A stretch of DNA of 64,000 bases from Bacillus sp. P14.5 (GTDB lineage Bacteria; Bacillota; Bacilli; Bacillales; Bacillaceae_B): positions 39,021 through 103,020 of the forward strand of contig NZ_NIJF01000039.1 in NCBI RefSeq assembly GCF_003316765.1. Direction: 5' to 3'. Both the position numbers and the translations under genes were made by a program. Below the pieces are notes generated by a model. The model saw only the letters and a list, made by a program, of their open reading frames with translations, did no database searches and was not told the origin of the DNA. This document shows, piece after piece, positions 18,003 to 27,234 of the stretch (positions within the stretch are counted from its first letter, which is position 1; every line of letters begins with the position of its first letter).

Positions 18003-19819
18003 AGCCATTCATCCTCTTGTGTACTGTCATAAGGAAGAGTAAATGAAATGGTTGTCCCTTTTCCTTCCTTACTTTCAGCCCATACATTTCCTCCATGAGC
18101 TGTAATCATCTCTTTTGCAATGGCAAGACCCAGTCCAGTGCCTCCCATTTGTCTCGAACGGGCTTTATCGACCCGGTAAAAGCGTTCAAAGATTTTGGTC
18201 AAATTATCTTGGGGAATGCCGAGCCCCTGGTCAGAAACACTTATTAATATATGTCCTTCTTTTTCTGTGACACTGAATGTAATCAAGCCGCCTTCGGGTG
18301 AATACTTCAATGCATTGGAAATGATATTATCAAGCACCTGGGTCAACTTATCTTTATCGATATCCACAAACAGGGCCTTTTCCGGTAGCTGTCTCTTAAA
18401 ATCGACATTTTGATTTTTGGACATTTCAAAGCGGTCGATAATCTGATGGAAGAAGCCAACAAACTCGATCCACTCTTTATTAAAACGATAATCCTTACTG
18501 TCCATTTTGGATAGCTGAAGCAAATCATTCACAAGGCGGATCATGCGTTCCGTTTCATTTTGGGTAACGTCCAGGAAACGCGGGGCAATCTCTTCATCCT
18601 GCCAGGCCCCTTCTGCCAATGCTTCCAAGTAGCTTCTCATCGTTGTCAAAGGTGTCCTCAATTCATGAGAAACATTGGATACGAAATCCCTTCGCTCCAT
18701 ATCAATTTTTTCCTGTTCCGTTATATCATGAAGGACTGTTATAATTCCATTTACAAAGCCGGTTTCCTTTTGGATGACAGAGAAATTAGCTCTAAGTATA
18801 TAGGGCTGTTCTTTCGTACTATAATCCAAAATAATGGAGTCCTGCTCATTTGATAAATCCTCAAAGGTATACTCTTCATCAAGCCCCAACAGTGATACAA
18901 GGGGCTGTGAAAGAACTGTTTCACGTGAAACATTCAGCATCTTGGCTGCCGGATCATTAATTAAGATGACCCTTCCTTTACGGTCGGTCGCAATAACGCC
19001 GTCCGTCATATAGGAAAGGACAGACGAGAGCTTCCTTCTTTCTCCTTCAGTTGTTGCTTGTGCTTCTTGAAGCCTCTTTGTTAAATTGTTAAACGTGATG
19101 GCCAGCTGGCCAATCTCATCATACCCGTATACTTTTACTTTCCTTGAGAAATTTCCTTTTGCCATCGCAAGAGCCTGTTTCCTCATATCAGAAATCGGCC
19201 TGGTAACAGTCTGCCCCAGAAGCACCCCCAGAATGGCTGTGATCACAAGGGCAATGGCTGTTCCTGTAGAAAAAATCTCGTTAATTTCTTCCAGCTGCTG
19301 ATACACATTTTCAATCTTGGCAATGATATAAACCGCACCAATTTCCTCATCGCCATTGGTGATTGGCGAGGTGTACACCCATATACGGCTCCCGGTCTTA
19401 TCAATGTACGCTTCGTCTATTTCTTTTCCTGTAGCCAGCACCCGCTTTATCATCGTATCAGTCGTTCGCTGTCCGACTGTATCAAGATTATCATTTTGGG
19501 AAGTACCGAGGATCCGGGACTTGCTGTCGATGACCCTCACTTCAGATACATCGGAGCCTCTAAAATCTGTAAGCAGCCGATCAATATCTTTTTCAAGAGA
19601 GGGATCGTCATCTGTCCTTTCCTTGAGCATCTCTTCGCTGACATTATATTCTAAAAAATTTACATTCTCTTTGATATTACTGGTGAAATTGGTGATCAGC
19701 TTATCTTCCAGTTCACGGACAAAGTAAACCCCAATGATTTGCATGGCCAGAAGGATAAGCAGGACATAAATCAAAACAAACTTAAGATGGATCGAACGGG
19801 TAATGCCTACTTTCTTCAT
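17999..19819 (-). CDS. walK: Cell-wall sensor histidine kinase WalK
   Basis: This 606-residue essential sensor kinase phosphorylates WalR and controls peptidoglycan hydrolase expression. In order it has a first membrane helix (about 9-32), an extracellular sensor domain to about 180, a second helix (183-203), HAMP (204-256), a cytoplasmic PAS (262-370), a dimerisation/phosphoacceptor domain with SHELRTP (His385) and a C-terminal ATPase domain with the GLGIP and GTGLGLAIAK boxes. A perfect parS site lies inside the gene. It begins 4 bp after the walR stop codon. Confidence 0.97.
   Translation of the reverse strand: MKKVGITRSIHLKFVLIYVLLILLAMQIIGVYFVRELEDKLITNFTSNIKENVNFLEYNVSEEMLKERTDDDPSLEKDIDRLLTDFRGSDVSEVRVIDSKSRILGTSQNDNLDTVGQRTTDTMIKRVLATGKEIDEAYIDKTGSRIWVYTSPITNGDEEIGAVYIIAKIENVYQQLEEINEIFSTGTAIALVITAILGVLLGQTVTRPISDMRKQALAMAKGNFSRKVKVYGYDEIGQLAITFNNLTKRLQEAQATTEGERRKLSSVLSYMTDGVIATDRKGRVILINDPAAKMLNVSRETVLSQPLVSLLGLDEEYTFEDLSNEQDSIILDYSTKEQPYILRANFSVIQKETGFVNGIITVLHDITEQEKIDMERRDFVSNVSHELRTPLTTMRSYLEALAEGAWQDEEIAPRFLDVTQNETERMIRLVNDLLQLSKMDSKDYRFNKEWIEFVGFFHQIIDRFEMSKNQNVDFKRQLPEKALFVDIDKDKLTQVLDNIISNALKYSPEGGLITFSVTEKEGHILISVSDQGLGIPQDNLTKIFERFYRVDKARSRQMGGTGLGLAIAKEMITAHGGNVWAESKEGKGTTISFTLPYDSTQEDEWL
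18917..18932. other. parS centromere-like site (in walK)
   Basis: The perfect 16-bp palindrome TGTTTCACGTGAAACA is the ParB/Spo0J loading site. It is embedded in the walK coding sequence about 34 kb left of dnaA. Confidence 0.95.
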
Positions 19820-19823
19820 TTAA

Positions 19824-20534
19824 TTACTCCTGTTCTGGATTGCGTAAATAATAGCCGACTCCTCTTCGTGTGACGATCCAATTAGGATGGCTAGGATTAT
19901 CTTCGATTTTTTCGCGCAGGCGCCTTACCGTCACATCCACTGTCCGGACGTCGCCGTAATAGTCATACCCCCACACAGTTTGCAGAAGATGTTCTCGTGT
20001 CATGACTTGTCCGATATGTTTAGCCAAGTAGTGAAGAAGCTCAAACTCACGGTGTGTCAGCTCAATTGTATCTCCTCTTTTAGAAACAATATATGCATCT
20101 GGATGGATGACTAGGGAACCAACCGCAATTTCATTCGAACCTGCTTCTTCCGCCTGCTGTGCAGCCCCATGCTGATGCCTTCTCATGTTCGCTTTAACAC
20201 GCGCAATCAGTTCCCTCGTGCTGAATGGTTTGGTGACATAGTCATCAGCACCCAGCTCAAGGCCAAGGACCTTGTCAATTTCGGAATCTTTAGCCGTCAG
20301 CATAATGATCGGCATTTCATATTTCTTCCTGATTTCACGGCAGACTTCCATCCCATCACGGTTAGGCAGCATAATATCAAGCAATACAAGGTCAGGCTTG
20401 ATTTCTTCCGCCATCTTGACCGCCTCATCGCCGTCATATGCGCAATGAACTTCATAGCCCTCTTTCTTCAGGTTAAACTGCAGTATATCAGCAATCGGCT
20501 TCTCATCATCAACTACAAGTATCTTCTTATCCAT
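19824..20534 (-). CDS. walR: Essential response regulator WalR
   Basis: This 236-residue OmpR/PhoB-type regulator has a receiver domain (phosphoacceptor Asp53 in [13 protein letters not shown] switch) and a winged-helix DNA-binding domain from about residue 135. WalR is the essential regulator of autolysin and cell-wall genes in Bacillota, binding TGTWAH-N5-TGTWAH repeats. An AAGGAG ribosome-binding site precedes the ATG. It is the first gene of walRKHIJ. The 300-bp region upstream contains a Noc-like palindrome and a degenerate MITE. Confidence 0.97.
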   Translation of the reverse strand: MDKKILVVDDEKPIADILQFNLKKEGYEVHCAYDGDEAVKMAEEIKPDLVLLDIMLPNRDGMEVCREIRKKYEMPIIMLTAKDSEIDKVLGLELGADDYVTKPFSTRELIARVKANMRRHQHGAAQQAEEAGSNEIAVGSLVIHPDAYIVSKRGDTIELTHREFELLHYLAKHIGQVMTREHLLQTVWGYDYYGDVRTVDVTVRRLREKIEDNPSHPNWIVTRRGVGYYLRNPEQE

Positions 20535-20740
20535 AGTCCCTAATCTCCTTTATCTCAAATTAGCTTTTATTTCAGTGAAGTTTTTTCTACTAGTTAGTAT
20601 TATGGTACAAACCCGCATGCTTATGAATGCAGGGTTGATTCTAATTTATCATTTAATTGCTTTTAATTCATCTTTTATCTGGAATTAGAGGATGATTGCC
20701 TCTATAACGTATTATCAAATCATATTAGGTTTGCAGCTTT

Positions 20741-20756
20741 TATCTCCCGGGTAATA
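20741..20756. other. Possible Noc-binding site
   Basis: The 14-mer ATCTCCCGGGTAAT (20742-20755) matches the Noc consensus ATTTCCCGGGAAAT at 12 of 14 positions, including the full central palindrome. It lies upstream of walR. Noc is encoded in this window. Confidence 0.35.
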
Positions 20757-20842
20757 TATAAAGCATAAAGAAACCAATGGAAGTGGAGCAAATTAGCAGT
20801 AATGGTGTATCTGGGCCATGCTCACCTCCTAACAAGGTTTAA

Positions 20843-20974
20843 GGTTCTTTTCGTCAATATGAATTTCGAAAAATAGCACAATAATTAAATGGAAATATTC
20901 TGGTAAACAAGAAAGAAAAGAACTGAATCCGGCTCTTGGGATTTTTTTAAAACCACAATTATACGAAATCAGCC
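20843..20974 (-). mobile_element. MITE-like element, degenerate inverted copy
   Basis: GGTTCTTTTCGTCAA at the left, TCTGGTAAACAAGAAAGAAAAG in the middle and ATACGAAATCAGCC at the right match the MITE family in reverse orientation. The copy is shortened and no target duplication is preserved, which suggests it is old. Confidence 0.5.
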
Positions 20975-20988
20975 TATTATAAAGAAAA

Positions 20989-21014
20989 GCCTCCGGGCCT
21001 GAGCGGCCAGAGGC
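20989..21014 (-). terminator. Terminator of the M23 peptidase gene
   Basis: GCCTCCGGGCC pairs with GGCCAGAGGC (one mismatch or bulge) and is followed on the minus strand by TTTTCTTT. It is 28 bp past the stop codon. Confidence 0.85.
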
Positions 21015-21041
21015 ATTGAATTCGTCAAATACGTTCAATTA

Positions 21042-22490
21042 TTAAAAGAGGCTTAAAGGATCAACCATCGCGCCATTTTTATAAACTTCCAAGTGCAAGT
21101 GAACACCTGTTGATTGTCCTGTTTTCCCCATGTTTCCGATCGAGGAACCGGCTGATACAGTCTGTCCAGCTGAAACACTGATGCTGCTCAAGTGTGCGTA
21201 AACGGAACGGTAGCCATTGTTATGGTCGATAACGACTTTGTTTCCATATCCGCCAGAATCCCAGCCTGCTGATACAACTGTTCCATTATCTATGGATTTG
21301 ATTGTCAGGTTGTTTGGACGTGCAATGTCTATGCCTTTATGCATTTTTCCCCATCGCTGTCCGACTTTGGAAGATACATACCCTCCGTTTGTCGGCCATG
21401 AAAAACTTCCAGAGCCCCTTGAAGGAGTCACTTTAGTACCTTTGATGACAATATACTTTACGGGTTCTTTCGTCACTTTTTCATCCTTGACTATACGGTT
21501 AACTTGAGTACCATTTTCTTCAGTTGTCAGGTAGGTAATGGCCTTTTCACCATCTTGTCCTTCCTGCTTCACTTTTATATCGCCTTTATTTAAAGTATCA
21601 TCTTCGATAACTTCTTTTTCATAAGGGACTGTCTCAACTGCAGATTGTTCTTTTTCGACTGTTACATTGACTAAAGGCTTGAATACTGTCACATTGACTT
21701 CGTCGTCGATCTGAAGCACACTGTCTTCATTCAATTCAGGGTTTAATTCCAGCAGTTTACCGGAAGTAAGCTCATGCTTTTGGGCAATGCTTCCCAAAAC
21801 ATCCCCCTCTTGAACTTTATATTTCTTTTCTTCAAGAGTTCCCTTCATAAGAAACTCCACCGCTTCATCGGCACTCTTGATTTCTTCAGGCGCAGCATTT
21901 GCTTCTTTAAGCTCGGCTTCCTCTGAAAGCTTTACTGAAATCAATTTCGTATCCTCGTTGGAATCCGGTGTTCCTTCTTCCAACTCTTTTAATTCTTCTT
22001 CTGAAACAAATTTAAGCTTTAGTTTTTTCAGTGCCTGTTCAGCCTCTTGCTCATCTTTGACAAGAACTGCCGGTTTGTCGCCGAATGAGATGGAAACAGC
22101 CTTTGCTTCTGCTTTTACAGACTGATTCAGGTGTTCAATAACTTTTTCATTATCGGCTGATGCCCTGAATACTTGTTCAGGAATATAAGAAATCTCTCGA
22201 TCAATTTGCAATTCAATAGAATCATATTTTTCTTCTTCTGCATCAAGCTTGCTTTCGATAGCCTTCTCAACAGCAGATTTATCCGTTACCGAGCCGACAT
22301 ATTCTGTCCCCATATAAACATGATAAACCGTTTTAAGCTTTGCGTCATCGTTTGCAGCAGCAGAACCAATTGTAAGGGCAGACAAGGCTAGTGTTGTCAT
22401 TGCCGCTCTTTTTAGCAGATTAACAGATTTATGTATTAAGTTATTTGGACTTTCTTCTTTAGATGAATGAACGGAATTTCTCCAAGTCAT
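21042..22490 (-). CDS. Secreted M23 peptidase with LysM and G5 domains
   Basis: This 482-residue cell-wall endopeptidase has a signal or anchor helix (about residues 26-47), a coiled, Glu/Lys-rich region, a LysM peptidoglycan-binding motif (about 222-270, starting YKVQEGDVLGSIA), a G5 domain (about 272-350) and a C-terminal lysostaphin-type peptidase with zinc ligands in HKGID (His384) and HLHLE. It probably cuts peptide cross-bridges or stem peptides. A TAGGAGGAAAG ribosome-binding site fixes the ATG. A sigma-A promoter with an upstream WalR-like box suggests control by the neighbouring WalRK system. Confidence 0.92.
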   Translation of the reverse strand: MTWRNSVHSSKEESPNNLIHKSVNLLKRAAMTTLALSALTIGSAAANDDAKLKTVYHVYMGTEYVGSVTDKSAVEKAIESKLDAEEEKYDSIELQIDREISYIPEQVFRASADNEKVIEHLNQSVKAEAKAVSISFGDKPAVLVKDEQEAEQALKKLKLKFVSEEELKELEEGTPDSNEDTKLISVKLSEEAELKEANAAPEEIKSADEAVEFLMKGTLEEKKYKVQEGDVLGSIAQKHELTSGKLLELNPELNEDSVLQIDDEVNVTVFKPLVNVTVEKEQSAVETVPYEKEVIEDDTLNKGDIKVKQEGQDGEKAITYLTTEENGTQVNRIVKDEKVTKEPVKYIVIKGTKVTPSRGSGSFSWPTNGGYVSSKVGQRWGKMHKGIDIARPNNLTIKSIDNGTVVSAGWDSGGYGNKVVIDHNNGYRSVYAHLSSISVSAGQTVSAGSSIGNMGKTGQSTGVHLHLEVYKNGAMVDPLSLF

Positions 22491-22584
22491 CGGTCTTTCC
22501 TCCTAGCTAAAGACAAAGAAACCATCAGCAAAACAAACATTAGTCTCTTATACCTAAAAAATAAGTTTAATTTAAAATGATACT

Positions 22585-22649
22585 TTTATAATCTACCATA
22601 ATTCTGACAACAAGGGAGAAACGTTTTCATAATGTAACATAATTGTATA
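22585..22649 (-). promoter_or_regulatory. Sigma-A promoter and candidate WalR box for the M23 peptidase
   Basis: On the minus strand TTGTTG (22608-22613), 17 bp and TATAAA (22585-22590) form a promoter. About 20 bp upstream of the -35, TGTAAC-N5-TGTATA (22633-22649, plus strand) matches the WalR consensus TGTWAH-N5-TGTWAH with one mismatch, which fits an activator site. Confidence 0.5.
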
Positions 22650-22804
22650 ATAAGTTACAAAATATGCCTTTTGGTTGTAATTAACGAGGAATATACTAAA
22701 AAAGAACGTGGGTATTAGTATAGGGGAATTTTGGCATGTGACATTAAAAAGAAAAAATAAAAAAGCATCGCGAGAGTCATGTCGTCGCAATGCTTTTTAG
22801 GTGA

Positions 22805-22877
22805 TGGCTCAGGACGGAATCGAACCGCCGACACATGGATTTTCAGTCCATTGCTCTACCAACTGAGCTACTGAGCC
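22805..22877 (-). tRNA. tRNA-Phe (GAA)
   Basis: The minus strand folds as a 73-nt cloverleaf with acceptor GGCTCAG/CTGAGCC, D-arm GCTCAGTTGGTAGAGC, anticodon loop CTGAAAA (GAA) and T-loop GGTTCGATTCC. The 3' terminal CCA is not encoded after the discriminator A. Confidence 0.97.
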
Positions 22878-23000
22878 ATAATAGTATATTTCCTAAAGGA
22901 AAGTTAAAATGATAATTGATCGTCCAGCTCTCAGGAAGCTTATTCAAGGTGCAGCTCGAGCTGTACGCTGAAGTTTATTTTTTGAAGCTTATTCGGACGT

Positions 23001-23025
23001 GCTCTACCAACTGAGCTACTGAGCC
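23001..23025 (-). pseudogene. 5' fragment of a second tRNA-Phe
   Basis: Twenty-five bases are identical to the acceptor 5' strand plus D-arm of tRNA-Phe, and the match stops abruptly after GAGC. The remainder of a tRNA is absent. The spacer 22878-23199 around it is otherwise gene-free and includes an 11-bp direct repeat GAAGCTTATTC (about 22936 and 22985) and the palindrome CAGCTCGAGCTG. Confidence 0.7.
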
Positions 23026-23199
23026 GTATTAGTTTCGGCTTCCGCTAAGCTGCGAATCTCTTCGTCAGCGCCCTCATTCACATCCTCATGCACCTGTCAG
23101 TGCACTCCGGTGTTCATTCAGTTGCTTCCTCGACCTTCTTGCTTATCGAAACCTTCTTAGTTTGAACTGGAATTGAAATAATAAATCATAATATGTAAA

Positions 23200-23276
23200 T
23201 GGCGGTCCGGACGGGACTCGAACCCGCGACCTCCTGCGTGACAGGCAGGCATTCTAACCAACTGAACTACCGGACC
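23200..23276 (-). tRNA. tRNA-Asp (GTC)
   Basis: A 77-nt cloverleaf on the minus strand has acceptor GGTCCGG/CCGGACC, anticodon loop CTGTCAC (GTC) and an encoded CCA end. It is the middle tRNA of the Glu-Asp-Phe cluster. Confidence 0.97.
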
Positions 23277-23383
23277 AAAGATTTTTGCTGACAAGCAAAA
23301 TATCAATCCTTAAAGAAAGGACTATATAATACTTTGTCGATGAGATTTACTTCGCTTTTAAAGCGAAGCGGAGTAAAAAAACT

Positions 23384-23458
23384 TGGTGACCCATACGGGA
23401 TTCGAACCCGTGTTACCGCCGTGAAAGGGCGGTGTCTTAACCGCTTGACCAATGGGCC
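23384..23458 (-). tRNA. tRNA-Glu (TTC)
   Basis: A 75-nt cloverleaf on the minus strand has anticodon loop CTTTCAC (TTC), T-loop GGTTCGAATCC and an encoded CCA end. It is first in the transcription order Glu-Asp-Phe, which matches the B. subtilis trnY locus between purA and walR except that no tRNA-Lys is seen here. Confidence 0.96.
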
Positions 23459-23654
23459 GTTTTTGTTTGTTTGGAGCAACGAAGATAATAGTATCACATA
23501 AAATAGAATCTAGGCAATATCTTTTTGAAAATAATGTCGAAATAATTTAATTCTGTCTGAATTGCTTTGTTGTGTCTGAGTTTAGGAGAGTCAAGTACAT
23601 ACTTGTGGGCTGACACAAGAATGTAAATTTTTGTAATGAATTCCTTTGATTTTG

Positions 23655-24495
23655 TAAGTACATGAGTGGCAGTTTTTAAACAGAGATATATAGCCAGAAG
23701 CGCGGGGTCGGTACATGAGTTGGTGATTTTCAGCGAAGATATGTATCCAGAGGCCCGAGGTGGGGACATGAGTTGTTGGTTTTCAGCGAAGATATGTATC
23801 CAGAGGCGCGGGGTGGATACATGAGTTGGTGGTTTTCAGCGAAGATATGTATCCAGAGGCCCGAGGTGGATACATGAGTTGATGGTTTTCTATGAAGATA
23901 TGTATCCAAAGGCGCGAAGTGGATACATGAGTTGGTGATTTTCAGCGAAGATATGTACCCAGAGGACCGGGGTGGGGACATGAGTTTGTGGTTTTCAGCG
24001 AAGATATGTACCCAAAGGTATGGTGTGGGTACATGAGTTGAAGGTTTTCAGCCAAGATATGTATCCAGAGGCGTTGGGTTGGCACATGAGTGGAGGTTTT
24101 CAGCCAAAATATGTATCCAGAGGCGCGGAGTGGATACATGAGTTAGTGGTTTTCAGCGAAGATATGTATCCAACGGCGCGGGGTGGATACATGAGTTGAT
24201 GATTTTCAGTGAAGATATGTATCCAGGGGACCGGGTGGATACATGAGTTGATGGTTTCTATGAAGATATGTATCCAAAGGCGCGAGGTGGATACATGAGT
24301 TGGTGATTTTCAGCGAAGATATGTACCCAGAGGACCGGGGTGGATACATGAGTTGAAGGTTTTCTTTGAAGATATGTATCCAGAGGCGCGGGGTGGGCAC
24401 ATGAGTTGAAGGTTTTCAGCCAAGATATGTATCCAGAGGCGCGGGGTGGAGACATGAGTTGGTGATTTTCACTAAAGATATGTATCCAGGAGTCG
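23655..24495. repeat. Tandem array B: 16 units of a 53-bp hairpin repeat
   Basis: About 16 head-to-tail units have a period of 52-54 bp, with unit landmarks near 23684, 23737, 23790, 23843, 23896, 23950, 24003, 24055, 24107, 24160, 24213, 24265, 24318, 24370, 24423 and 24476. Each unit has a stem ATGTATCCA/TGGATACAT around an ~11-nt G-rich loop, then a conserved ATGAGTTGGTGGTTTTCAGC linker. The unit at 24003 has both arms changed together (GTACCCA/TGGGTAC), which preserves pairing. Minus-strand frames stay open only because the unit lacks stops. The array fills the spacer between tRNA-Glu and the potassium channel. Confidence 0.92.
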
Positions 24496-24593
24496 GGTCC
24501 GTAATAAAATTAGGATGCAGATAGGTCTCGCCATATCAACTTGTTATATCAATTCATGTTAATATGGAAAGAAACAACAGGAGGTGCAATGGA

Positions 24594-25628
24594 GTGACCA
24601 TTTTCATTAGGTTATGGAAGAAAGTGTCCAAGATGGACTTTAGTGTCATCCTGTTCCTTTCACTTGCTATAGTTTTGTTTGGAACAGTTTCCATTCATTA
24701 TCTCGAACCCGAAAACTTTCCGACTCTTTTTGAGGGATTCTGGTGGACGATGACCACTTTGACTACTGTCGGATATGGTGATTACTATCCTACAACAGTT
24801 TCCGGAAGAATCCTTGGTGTCTTTCTTTTCATCTTTGGCATTGGAATTATCGGACTTTTAATCAGCAAAATTATGGATGTTCTCGCTACCTTTAATACGT
24901 TAAAAAGGGAGGGAAAGCTTTTGTTTAAAAATAAAGGACATTTCATCTACATCGGATGGTCTTCGAGAACGGAACGTGCAATTAAGGAAGTACTTGCGCA
25001 TAAAGGTGATAAACAAATTGTGGTGATCGAGCAGTTAGACAATACTCCGTTTACTCATGACCAGGTTCATTTTATAAGCGGCGATGCATCAGATGAAGAG
25101 GTATTGATGAAGGCAAATATTTTGGAAGCAGACCGGGTTGCAATATTTTCGGATTTAACTATCACGAAGCCTGTTCTGGCAGACGGAAAGTCTTTACTGA
25201 TTGCCTCCGCTGTAGAAGCTTTGGCTAAAAAGCATAAAGCGAATATCCATTCTGTAGTGGAAGTGATGGAGGAGAAGAATATTCCGCTGTTCAACCATAT
25301 CGAGGTGGATGATTTCATCCTATCGAATGATTCTGTATCGCTCTTGATGGCAAAGGCCACCCTGCAGCCCGGAACTACTGGCTTGTTCAGGCAGCTATTG
25401 AGCAAAAAATTCGGGAAAAATATTCATGAATTCTTTCCTTTAAAAGATTGGCATACATATAAGGATGCCTCGCATGCCCTGTTTGAAAGTGGAGCAGTCC
25501 TGATTGCGGTCAATGAAGATATGGATTTCAGCAACGCCGCAGAGAAGAAGCTCCAAAAAGAGGATGTACTGTACATAATCTGTGATGATCAAGTGTATCA
25601 AACATTACGGACAGAATCCGCAACTTAA
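24594..25628 (+). CDS. Potassium channel with RCK/TrkA-N domain
   Basis: This 344-residue two-helix ion channel has one membrane helix (about residues 17-35), a pore loop with the selectivity filter TTVGYGD (57-63), a second helix (68-92) and a cytoplasmic RCK (TrkA-N, TrkA-C) region from about 105. It resembles B. subtilis YugO. The nucleotide-binding turn reads IGWSSRTE rather than a full GxGxxG, so ligand preference may differ. The GTG at 24594 is chosen because AGGAGGTG sits 7 bp upstream. It is monocistronic, just downstream of hairpin array B. Confidence 0.92.
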   Translation: MTIFIRLWKKVSKMDFSVILFLSLAIVLFGTVSIHYLEPENFPTLFEGFWWTMTTLTTVGYGDYYPTTVSGRILGVFLFIFGIGIIGLLISKIMDVLATFNTLKREGKLLFKNKGHFIYIGWSSRTERAIKEVLAHKGDKQIVVIEQLDNTPFTHDQVHFISGDASDEEVLMKANILEADRVAIFSDLTITKPVLADGKSLLIASAVEALAKKHKANIHSVVEVMEEKNIPLFNHIEVDDFILSNDSVSLLMAKATLQPGTTGLFRQLLSKKFGKNIHEFFPLKDWHTYKDASHALFESGAVLIAVNEDMDFSNAAEKKLQKEDVLYIICDDQVYQTLRTESAT

Positions 25629-25645
25629 GTTCTTTTATAATAAAA

Positions 25646-25836
25646 GGCTGTTTTCGCATATATTGTTGCTTTCGGAAAAATCCCAAGAACCGGATTTTTC
25701 CCCGGATACTAAGCGTTTTATCTCCTATCGGGGGAGAGTAGCTCTTTTCTATTCGGTGTTCCCAGATTTCCCCCTCTTAATATGGTTACCTTTTAGGAAT
25801 TAGTATCAAATAGCAACAATGTTTACGAAAAGAGCC
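25646..25836 (+). mobile_element. MITE-like element, copy 3 (full length)
   Basis: This 191-bp element runs from GGCTGTTTTCGCATATATTG to TTTACGAAAAGAGCC. It is flanked by an exact 8-bp target duplication TAATAAAA (25638-25645 and 25837-25844). The ends form imperfect inverted repeats of about 26 bp. Confidence 0.9.
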
Positions 25837-25853
25837 TAATAAAAAAACAAATC

Positions 25854-25887
25854 AAAAAAGCTTGAGGACACTGCCTCAAGCTTTTTT
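25854..25887 (-). terminator. Terminator of purA
   Basis: A perfect 14-bp stem (25854-25867 with 25874-25887) with A and T runs at its base lies 7 bp beyond the purA stop. It probably also stops read-through from the channel gene. Confidence 0.92.
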
Positions 25888-25893
25888 GTATCA

Positions 25894-27183
25894 TTATTTA
25901 GCCCATACACTTCTTACTACGTTGGTCTGGGAGCGGTCAGGTCCTACAGAGAAGATGGACAAAGGAATGCCCGTCAACTGGGAAACACGCTCAAGATAGT
26001 GTCGTGCGTTTTCTGGGAGGTCGCTCAATGTTTTGCAGCCTGTGATATCTTCCGTCCAACCAGGAAGCTCTTCATAAACAGGTTCGCACTCTGCAAGGAT
26101 ATTCAGGTTGGCAGGAAATTCATTGATAACCTCACCCTTATATTTATAAGCCGTACAGATTTTCAGGTTCTCTATTCCAGTAAGGACATCAATCGAGTTA
26201 AGAGAGAGGTCCGTCATTCCACTTACACGGCGGGCATGCCTAACCACGACACTGTCAAACCAGCCGACACGGCGCGGACGTCCTGTGGTCGTACCATATT
26301 CACGGCCGACTTCACGGATTTGGTCTCCGATTTCATTGTTCAGTTCAGTCGGGAAAGGACCGTCACCTACACGAGTCGTGTAAGCCTTGGATACACCTAC
26401 AACATGGGAAATCTTTGTCGGGCCTACCCCTGAACCTATAGTCACCCCTCCTGCAACAGGGTTAGAGGATGTAACGAATGGATATGTACCTTGATCGATA
26501 TCAAGCATGACACCTTGTGCGCCTTCAAACAGGACACGGCGACCTTCATCCAGGGCATCATTCAATACAACAGATGTATCACAAACATATTTTTTAACCT
26601 GCTGTCCATATTCATAATACTCATCAAGGATTTCCTCGATTGCAAATCCTTCTGTTTCATAAAAGCGCTCTAACAAACGGTTCTTTTCTTCAAGATTACG
26701 CGTCAGTTTTTCTTTAAAAGATTCATAATCAAGCAAATCAGCAATTCGAATTCCACTGCGGGCAGCTTTATCCATGTATGCAGGACCGATTCCTTTTTTC
26801 GTTGTTCCGATCTTATTTGCACCTTTGCGTTTTTCTTCTACTTCATCCAATTTTAAATGATATGGAAGAATAACGTGCGCTCGGTTGCTGATGCGTAAGT
26901 TATCAGTTGTAACGTTACGGTCATGCAGATACTTAAGCTCTTTTACAAGTGCCTTTGGATCGACGACCATTCCGTTTCCTATGACTGATGTTTTCTCTTT
27001 ATAGAAGATTCCTGATGGAATAATATGTAATTTATAAGTTTCACCATCAAATTTGATTGTATGGCCTGCGTTATTTCCACCTTGATATCGTGCAATTACC
27101 TCAGCATTTTCTGAAAGGAAGTCGGTAATCTTTCCTTTTCCTTCGTCTCCCCACTGTGTTCCTACAACTACTACTGAAGACAT
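25894..27183 (-). CDS. purA: Adenylosuccinate synthetase
   Basis: This 429-residue enzyme makes adenylosuccinate from IMP, aspartate and GTP, the first committed step to AMP. Signature sequences QWGDEGKGK near the N-terminus, [11 protein letters not shown] and [11 protein letters not shown] are intact and the length equals the family norm. The ATG at 27183 has GGAGGT 8 bp upstream. A strong promoter and two inverted PurR boxes lie upstream, and a terminator lies downstream, so it is a single-gene unit under purine control. Confidence 0.97.
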   Translation of the reverse strand: MSSVVVVGTQWGDEGKGKITDFLSENAEVIARYQGGNNAGHTIKFDGETYKLHIIPSGIFYKEKTSVIGNGMVVDPKALVKELKYLHDRNVTTDNLRISNRAHVILPYHLKLDEVEEKRKGANKIGTTKKGIGPAYMDKAARSGIRIADLLDYESFKEKLTRNLEEKNRLLERFYETEGFAIEEILDEYYEYGQQVKKYVCDTSVVLNDALDEGRRVLFEGAQGVMLDIDQGTYPFVTSSNPVAGGVTIGSGVGPTKISHVVGVSKAYTTRVGDGPFPTELNNEIGDQIREVGREYGTTTGRPRRVGWFDSVVVRHARRVSGMTDLSLNSIDVLTGIENLKICTAYKYKGEVINEFPANLNILAECEPVYEELPGWTEDITGCKTLSDLPENARHYLERVSQLTGIPLSIFSVGPDRSQTNVVRSVWAK

Positions 27184-27234
27184 AAATGGCACCTCCGCTA
27201 GGGTTAATTAATCGTTCTCTTATCAAACAACCTT

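Noticed and set aside
23494..24455. Minus-strand open frames giving repeated PPRASGYISSLK-like peptides
   Set aside because: They come from the 53-bp array, whose unit has no stop codon on that strand. The period is not a multiple of three so the frame changes each unit, there are no ribosome-binding sites, and several frames overlap.
23655..24495. CRISPR array
   Set aside because: The units are contiguous and similar over their whole length, without unique spacers, and no cas genes are present.
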